A DNA stretch of 64,000 nucleotides from contig NC_061812.1 in the NCBI RefSeq assembly GCF_021462225.1, forward strand, positions 52,259,848 through 52,323,847, read 5' to 3'. Origin of the DNA: Girardinichthys multiradiatus (lineage: Eukaryota > Chordata > Actinopteri > Cyprinodontiformes > Goodeidae). The number at the start of each line of letters is the position of its first letter. Position 1 is the first letter of the stretch. Positions 57,589 to 64,000 of this stretch are shown piece by piece. Position numbers and translations under genes: made by a program. The notes below the pieces were generated by a model, which saw only the letters and a list, made by a program, of their open reading frames with translations, ran no database searches and was not told where the DNA came from.

Positions 57589-58267
57589 TGTTAGGATTGT
57601 GTTCTGTTGGAGGACATGTTTGTTGTTTCCTTACCTTCCAGAGTCAGAGTGGCAGGGGCGGAGCCTTCTTCACACACCTGTCCTGGATCCTGCTGATGAG
57701 TGCAGCTGGCATTTAAGCTCCTGGATGTGATCCATTCCTTGCCGGATTATTCAGTGACACTGTTACTGAATGAGACAGCCGACAATCGACCCTGGAGATA
57801 TTCTCGAGTAATCTTGTGTTTTTGTGTTTTCTTAAGGACACTTTGTGAAGTCTGGAACTCACCTTTTGCTGGAGCTTAAGGACTCTTGGATGTGGATTCA
57901 CTCTCCTGGAAACTCTCACCTGAAGGTCAACAATCCTCTGTCCTGCCACTCTCCCTCTCTCTCTCTCCAACCTGGAACACAAACTTACCCCGAAAACGGA
58001 ATCACTTACCTCCTGGATATCCTTTACCTCCTCCTCTGAGCTTACCTCGCTCCCAAGAGCCTGTAAGAAAGAAAGATACATTCTCCTCTTCATATTTGCT
58101 TATACCCCTTTGGATTATTCATTTAACATCTTCCTATTCCCTTGCAAGATGAATCAACTTCCATCATTTCTCGTTGTAAATAAACTTCACTTAAACGTTT
58201 CATCAGTCTCTGCCTCATTGTTCTGGTTTTGCCTGTACTTGGGTACTCCTCCGGTTACAGCTCAACA
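57589..58267 (+). mobile_element. Solo LTR with 5-bp TSD
   Basis: A 679-bp segment starts TGTTAGGATTGTG and ends CAGCTCAACA (TG...CA termini). GTTAG flanks both sides exactly (57,584-57,588 and 58,268-58,272), the expected 5-bp duplication of an LTR-retrotransposon integration. An AATAAA at 58,179-58,184 fits an LTR polyadenylation site. No coding region adjoins it, so it is a solo LTR left by recombination. It lies just downstream of the RT fragment at 57,060. The short ORFs in it are by-products. Confidence 0.8.
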
Positions 58268-58272
58268 GTTAG

Positions 58273-59889
58273 TTATTTACAGGGGCAACTACATGCAAGC
58301 CCCCAAAGTTAAAATCTAAGACGGCACTGAAGGTCTTTGATTAAAAAACCTCAATCATATTAAACTATGCCAATTTCTGTCAGGGAATGTTCATCTTTTA
58401 ATAAGTATAAAAAGTAGCTGAAGGGGTGGCATATATCAGCCCAACCTTTTTAATATAGTTAGTAAAACTAATTCAGAGTGGGATTATGTATAATATAGGG
58501 TATGTATGTGTGGTTTTTGCTACATGTGGGGGCATGTGCATACACAGACACACAGGTATTTAAATGTGTCTGGCATGAGCACAGATACACAAATATAGCA
58601 GTGCTTAAATGTGTAAGTTTATGTTCTTAAGGAATCTTGACGTTTTCTTCCCTTGCTTGTTTGTTCTTTACTTGATCCATTTTGGGTCATTCAGCCTGTA
58701 CCATCTGGCAGCGGGACAAACAATGGAAATCAGCCTTGGCTGTGATTGCGCATATTTAAATTTCGGTTGTTCAAAATGTTCATTAGTGTACAATGGCCCT
58801 CTTCAGCAAATAAAATTGAATGGCAATTGAAATTAAATGAACTGTGCATTGTTCTAGCAGACAGAACTTTCCATGTATGCCAAAAAGTACATGATCTTAT
58901 CAGAGCACCTTCTTCCACATGTTTGCTTTGTCCCCTACTTGGCTTGTGGCAAATCACAAACATGAATTCATATTCCTTTCTTTTAACATATGCTGCAGCG
59001 GCTTGTCTTGTGCAACACGTGAGGGTGATAAACAGTAGCAGAGAAAACAGAAGACACTTTGTTCCCGTGCCTAACTCTTTAATAAAGTGTTAAAATGTAT
59101 TTAACTATTGTCATGTAAAAACATGTCAGTTCACAAATATCACATTCATAGAAAGACTTGCTCCAGGCAATCCTAATTACCCCCCCGGCAAACTTCTTTA
59201 CTGCCAGTTAATCAGTCGGTGCTCACCAAAGGTACTGTGGCTCTTTGAGCTTTTGACCCTAAGCAATATCAAAAACTCACAGAATCCTTCGCACGGCAGA
59301 ATTCTGATGAACAATCCTTTTAGAAATGAATGAAATTGGCATTTATGTTCATTGTGGCCATGGCAACAATTGTGTTTTAGTGTTTGTCTCTTCAGACACC
59401 TTACAGCAAGCTGTGTGTTTTTCCAACATATTTGGCCATGTGGATTGTAGGGGACCAAACAAGGAGAGGAAAACACAGAATAAAGTCCCCAAAAAGTAGA
59501 TGTTATTTCTACAGAGAAATTATTTAAAGCAAAAAATGTCAAACAAATTGGTACATTAAGAGGTTAAAAAAAAACAATACTGAACTGAGTAAAACTATAA
59601 CTAAACAGGCACTAACTCAACAAGCTGACCTAACACAATGAGATAAAGAGAAAACTTAAATAGTAGCTGATAAGAGGAGTATACACAAAGTGAAAAACTG
59701 CACAAAACTCAACTGAGAACAATGAAACTAAACCTCATTTCCCATGTGACGTTGAGACCATGGTTCAGTCCATGGTTCAGTCCAACAACAGGAGAAGGTT
59801 AGGAGCAGCCAGGGTAACTCAAAACACCAAGAAACCATTAAATTAGGTATTTTAAACAACATAGCAAACAAAATATCAATTATTTACCT
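58273..59889. other. Non-coding, nothing recognised
   Basis: No exon or bounded repeat supported. Open frames such as 58,746-59,093 have no motif. Confidence 0.4.
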
Positions 59890-59894
59890 GTAAA

Positions 59895-60125
59895 GTGGAC
59901 TGGAGTCACAACATTCATGCTCGTTACAGGAAGGTTCAGAGCAGACTACCAGGTAAGGAGACTGGGATCTTTTTGAGTGCAGTTCTTAAGACCTGGTTTG
60001 ACTCTGTGGTGGCATCAGCCATCTCATATGGTGTAATGTGTTGGAGGAGAGAGGAAGCAGTTAAAAAGCTCACCAGGACAGAGCTGGCCTTGTGCTATAG
60101 GAGTAGATGTGGACTTTAATGCAAC
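59895..60125 (+). pseudogene. LINE RT C-terminal fragment
   Basis: LDWSHNIHARYRKVQSRL-type sequence, then WFDSVVASAISYGVMCW, resembles the thumb region following the RT palm in fish LINEs (the SVVASVL-Y-VVCW block). Only about 75 codons remain. Confidence 0.5.
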
Positions 60126-60295
60126 GTTTTGTTCTTTAATCCCTTCTCTTGCAGATCCTATCTTATGGTTATAAGACTGCATTCAGCATCAGTAAGGCCC
60201 TTAATTTGGGTTGATGATCTCCCTGTGTCTGCACAGACACGGATTCTTTGACTAAACAAGTGGCGTTTTTTGGGTCTCCCACTTGACTTTTACAG

Positions 60296-60605
60296 TATCT
60301 CACAAAAGTGAGTACACACCCATATTTGTAAATATTTAATTATATCTTTTCATGGGACAACACTAATGATCCGACACTTTCATACAATTTAAAGTAGTCA
60401 GTGTGCAGCTTGTGTAACTCAAAATAACTCAACACACATCCATTAATGTCTAAACTGCTGGCAACAAAAGTGATATCCCCCTAAGAGAAAACATCCAAAT
60501 TGTGCCCAAAGTTACAATGTTTTGTGTGTCCACCATTATTTTCCAGCACTGTCTTAGCTCTCTTGGGCATGGAGCTCATTAGACCTTCACAGGTTGCCAC
60601 TGGAA
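60296..60605. mobile_element. Tc1/mariner-type end fragment
   Basis: CAGTATCTCACAAAAGTGAG, then TCTTTTCATGGGACAACACT and CACCATTATTTTCCAGCACT resemble one end of a common fish Tc1/mariner element. The element is cut at about 60,605, where a LINE fragment begins. No TSD could be placed. Confidence 0.55.
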
Positions 60606-60609
60606 CATG

Positions 60610-60760
60610 ACGACGGTTCACCAAAAGCTCACCCAGCTCAACGTCCCAGCCTCCACCTTTCAGTGGATCACCAGTTTCTGACTGACCGACAGCAGCAGGT
60701 GAGGCTGGGAAGCATCTTCTCCTGCTCAAGAACCATGAACACCAGCGTCCCTGTTACCAT
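60610..60760 (+). pseudogene. LINE RT fragment
   Basis: Reads TFQWITSF, then (frame change) LTDRQQQVRLGSIFSCSRTM. It matches the WITDFLSDRKQRVRLG block of the Rex1-like RT at 35,776-37,155 (36,655-36,600), but is on the plus strand. Confidence 0.6.
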
Positions 60761-60872
60761 GTCAGCTTTTATTGAAATAATCTTAAATGAAGTTCTCAGC
60801 TGACAAGGATTTAATCTATTGTCCTTCCAATAGATTAAATATTTATATTAATGATGCATTTCAACAAACATA

Positions 60873-61135
60873 CAGTACTGTGCAAAAGTTTTGGGCAGGT
60901 ATAAAAATGCTGTAAACAAAGAAAGCTTTCAGAAATATAAATGATTGTTTTTTTTTTATAAATTTACAAAATGCTAAGTGAGCGAACTCAAACATACAGC
61001 TAAAGTCATTAAGAACTATCTTCAGTGTAAAGAAGAAGAAGACTTTCTGGAAGTGATGGTCTGGCCCCACACAGAGCCCTGATCTCAACATCGTCGAGTG
61101 TGTCTGGGATTACATGAAGAGAAGAAGGATGTGAG
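60873..61135 (+). mobile_element. Tc1-like remnant
   Basis: Begins CAGTACTGTGCAAAAGTTTT, a Tc1-type terminal repeat, and shortly reaches transposase C-terminal coding (SPDLNIVECVWDYMKRRR-like near 61,078-61,125, with the catalytic Glu) in a broken frame. Most of the gene is deleted. Confidence 0.55.
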
Positions 61136-61765
61136 GAAACCATACATCCACAGAAGATTTTGTACTTGTCGTGCACTCCACAAATTTGGGTGAAAGACAT
61201 TTTTGAAACAAAAGGCAAACAAAGTCCAGTTTGCATTTTACCACAACCAATGTGGGGGACACTGCAAACTGGTGGAAAATGGTGCTCTGATCAGATCAGA
61301 CCAAATTTTTATTTTTTTGCCGACATGCAAACTTCTGTGTTAGAAGTCTAACACTAGATATCAAACTAAACACACCATCTCCACTGACCTAAATCCAATT
61401 GAGAATCTGTTGTAAATTGTTTACAGAAACTCTCCATTCAATCTGACTGAGCTTGAGCTTTGCAAAGAAGAGTGGGCCCATATGTCATTCTTTAGATCTG
61501 CAAAGCTGGTAGGGACATTACCTAAACGACTTGCAGATATAATTGCATTGAAAAATGGTTCTACAAAGTATTGACTTAAACTATGGCTCATAGGTTCTGA
61601 ATATAAATTCTCAAAACACATTTTAGACCATATCCCATTTTCCTCCCAATTCACAGTTATACACTGCTTGATGTTAGTCTAAAACAATAAAGTTTGCTGT
61701 TGTAACTCAACAAATGTGAAAAGATCAAAGAACTTAGCCTACTGAAAATTACTTTTGCACTGTAT
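61136..61765 (+). mobile_element. Tc1-like 3' half
   Basis: Transposase pieces CGGHCKLVENGALIRSDQ-like near 61,250, LNPIENLL near 61,394-61,415, then LTELELCKEEWAHMSFF and LPKRLADIIALKNGSTKY to the stop at 61,573. The non-coding 3' end runs to about 61,765. There are stops and indels, and no left end. Confidence 0.6.
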
Positions 61766-62665
61766 GGCTTGTGATACAGTCAATGTTGATGTCCATTGTG
61801 ACTTCAGCTTACCATATTGCTGCATCAAAATGTGTCTTTGAGATTGGTAGTTTGGCTAGAAAATGTCTGATGTAGTTGAGTGCAAGAAGAGGTGAAAGTT
61901 TCCAAATTTCCTTCTAAAAATATGATGTTTCAGATTCATTAACAGAAAACTGAATACTCTTTAATTCTCTGTCTCAAAACATGTTTGAATTTCATTATAA
62001 GGTTAGATTTAAAAGTTACAAACAACTTGCTTGGAGAAAGAAAACTCATGAAACTTTCAAGGTTAAGGGTTGCACATTTGTGAATTTGCATTTCATGCCA
62101 TTTCATATGGCTGTTTCATACCTAAGTTACCACCTAGAAGCATTGGCAGTCCCAGCACTGCTAATCCAGAATTTAACAGGGGTCACACTGTTTGCATGAA
62201 AACAACTGGTTGTATTGTGCAGCTGTCCAGTGTGTGGGCGTACAGAATCACATTGAATGTGTGTGTCCTCATTTACAAATTGTTTCCAAAATCTGACAAC
62301 TGATGGGCAATAGCATTATATGACCTCCCAGCCTCATGCTAACGAGAACGAAACCACAAGCCGCCCTTTTGCAAGTGCTGATGATGTTGGTCATGCTGTC
62401 TAATGTGTGTAAAAATGACTGACTCTCAAATCGTCAGGTTACTATTACACGACTCAGAATGCAACTACTTTGTCATCTTGCATCTGTTGTAGATGTACCA
62501 ACTCATCATCATTTATTCATATAAAAATACCTGTTTTTATTCGGCATTTGTACCAAATAACATTCAAGTTAGACTGTAGCGTTTTTTAACAGTTTTTGTT
62601 CAGACAAGGTCTCAGAATCTTAAAGAAATCCACAGCATTTCAAATCTGAAGATACACACTCACTA
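61766..62665. other. Non-coding, nothing recognised
   Basis: No bounded repeat or exon found. Confidence 0.4.
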
Positions 62666-63712
62666 GCCACTTTATTAGGTACACCATTCAGTATCAGTTT
62701 AGACCCTCAATTGCCTTAAGAAATGCCTTAATTCATTATACTACAAATACAACAAAGAGTCTGAAAACATTCCTCCGAGATTTTGGCCCATATTTATATC
62801 ATAGCATAACACAGTTTCTACAGATTTGGCTCCACTTCATCATAAAGGTGCTCTATTGAATTAAGAACTGATAATTATGAGAGAATTGGAGTACAGTGAA
62901 CACATCTTCATGTTTGTGACATTGTGCATTATCCTGCTGGACGTAGATAACAGAAGATGTGTATATAATGGTCAGCAACTATTCTCAGGCAGTAAACAAT
63001 GCTTAAGTGCTACTAAGAAGTCCAGTGTGTCAATAAGATCCCCTCCACACCATTACCCCACCAGGAGCTTAAACCACTGATTCAAGGCAGGATGGAGTCA
63101 TATTTTTCTACTAAATTCAAATTCGACCATCAGATATTGCAGCTGAAACCGAGGCTCATCTGACCAGGCAACATTTTACCAGACTGTTAATGTCCAATTT
63201 TGATGGGCCTGTGCGAATCGTTGCCTCCATTTTCTCCGCTGACAGGAGTAGGACCCAGGGTGTGGTCTTCCACTTTTGTAGTCCATCTGCTTCAAGGCTC
63301 GATACATTGTGAATTAAGAGATGGTATTGTCTATACTTGGTTGGAACAAGTGGTTATTTGAGAAACTGTTGCCTTTCTATAACTTTAAACTAGTCCAGTC
63401 ATTCATTCCCCTGTTATCTATGACATTGAGATACCTTTCTTCCACAGAACTGCCAATCACTGGATATTTTCACTTTTTCAGATGATTTTCTGCAAACCTG
63501 AGAGACAGTTTTTGCTTGAAAATTCCAGTAGATCAGCAGTTTCAGAACAACTCAGACCAGTTCATCTAGCATCACTGTCGTCATTCTGATGCTCCATTTG
63601 AGCTTCAGCAAGTCATCTTGACCACCACTAGATGCATTTCTGCCATTTCACTGGCTGATTCACTACTGATTTGTAGTAACAAACACTAGAGCAGGTGTGC
63701 CTAATAAAGACC
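62666..63712 (-). mobile_element. Decayed Tc1-like transposon, minus strand
   Basis: The left end reads CACTAGCCACTTTATTAGGT, then ACACC, and the right end GGTGTGCCTAATAAAG: inverted repeats of a common fish Tc1-like family. Between them, minus-strand phrases such as GAACTGCTGATCTACTGGAA-like (complement of 63,521-63,545) and GGCAACAGTTTCTC (complement near 63,362-63,375) come from its coding region. The gene has large deletions and no usable frame. Confidence 0.6.
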
Positions 63713-63715
63713 ACA

Positions 63716-63935
63716 CAAACAACCATGCACACCTGAGGGCAATTGAGAGACCAGTTAACCTAATACTCATATTTTTGGACTGTGGGAGGAAGCCAGAGCA
63801 CCCAGAGAGAACCCATGCATGCATGGGGGGAACATGCAGACTCCATGCAGAAAGACCCCCAGCCAGGAGTCAAACCCAGGATCTTCTTGCTGCAAGGCAA
63901 CAGTGCTACCAATTGTGCCACCATGCAGCTGACTT
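63716..63935 (-). repeat. SINE-like repeat, minus copy
   Basis: Well preserved: ATATTTTTGGACTGTGGGAG, GAACATGCAGACTCCATGCA, and the tRNA-like head (CTTGCTGCAAGGCAACAGTG, then GCACAGTTGG-type sequence in complement). It directly abuts the Tc1-like relic. Confidence 0.75.
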
Positions 63936-64000
63936 TCTAACCCAACATTACTAATTACTCAGTGAACTCTCAACTGTTTTGATTATGTGTAAGAAAAATC

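Noticed and set aside
57713..58319. Several 60-126-codon ORFs on both strands
   Set aside because: They lie entirely inside the solo LTR, whose ends and TSD explain the segment.

Overview
The window is vertebrate, very probably teleost fish, nuclear DNA. Coding density is very low, there are GT-AG introns, and fish-type repeats are everywhere: Tc1-like, pogo-like and hAT-type DNA transposons, L2-type and Rex1/CR1-type LINEs, a Ty3/Gypsy-type pol, a solo LTR and several tRNA-headed SINEs. I recognise no complete host gene. Family names come from protein motifs and remembered repeat structure, not from a database search.

Layout. 1-10,541: mostly unannotatable DNA with SINE copies, a clean hAT-type MITE with an 8-bp target-site duplication (TSD) at 4,721-5,137, and a GC-rich stretch near 10,040-10,340. 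10,542-20,530: the most interesting structure, a ~10-kb DNA transposon with long, nearly identical inverted ends and a 6-bp TSD (CAGTTT). Its left half carries a spliced HECT ubiquitin-ligase-like gene (G2E3-like) whose last exon keeps the catalytic Cys motif. Its right half carries, on the minus strand, the N-terminal part of what looks like a fish transposon SWIM/YqaJ-type recombinase. Each terminal repeat contains the same ATG exon and splice donor, in phase with both genes. A Tc1 element sits in a HECT intron and a pogo-like element in the middle.

21,757-28,790: a decayed Ty3/Gypsy-type gag-PR-RT-RNaseH. It is split by a ~1.6-kb insert that ends in an L2-type 3' tail and encodes a 102-aa membrane/coiled-coil protein, and again by a Tc1-like element inside RNase H. 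28,790-37,350: two minus-strand Rex1-like LINE fragments, SINEs and a Tc1 relic. 37,360-40,009: two Tc1-like transposons almost back to back. 40,010-48,720: sparse; one orphan ORF (42,436-42,702), one SINE and a Tc1-end relic.

48,731-55,300: an older minus-strand LINE-like repeat interrupted by a near full-length L2 LINE. The L2 has ORF1 and ORF2 in one frame separated by a single TGA, one frameshift in the reverse transcriptase, two different 3' tails in tandem, and a ~100-bp flanking duplication. 57,060-63,935: LINE RT fragment, a solo LTR with 5-bp TSD, several Tc1 relics and a SINE.

The genes do not form one pathway. The window is an archive of nested insertions in which autonomous elements (L2, Tc1, the 10-kb element) have carried, interrupted and been parasitised by others.
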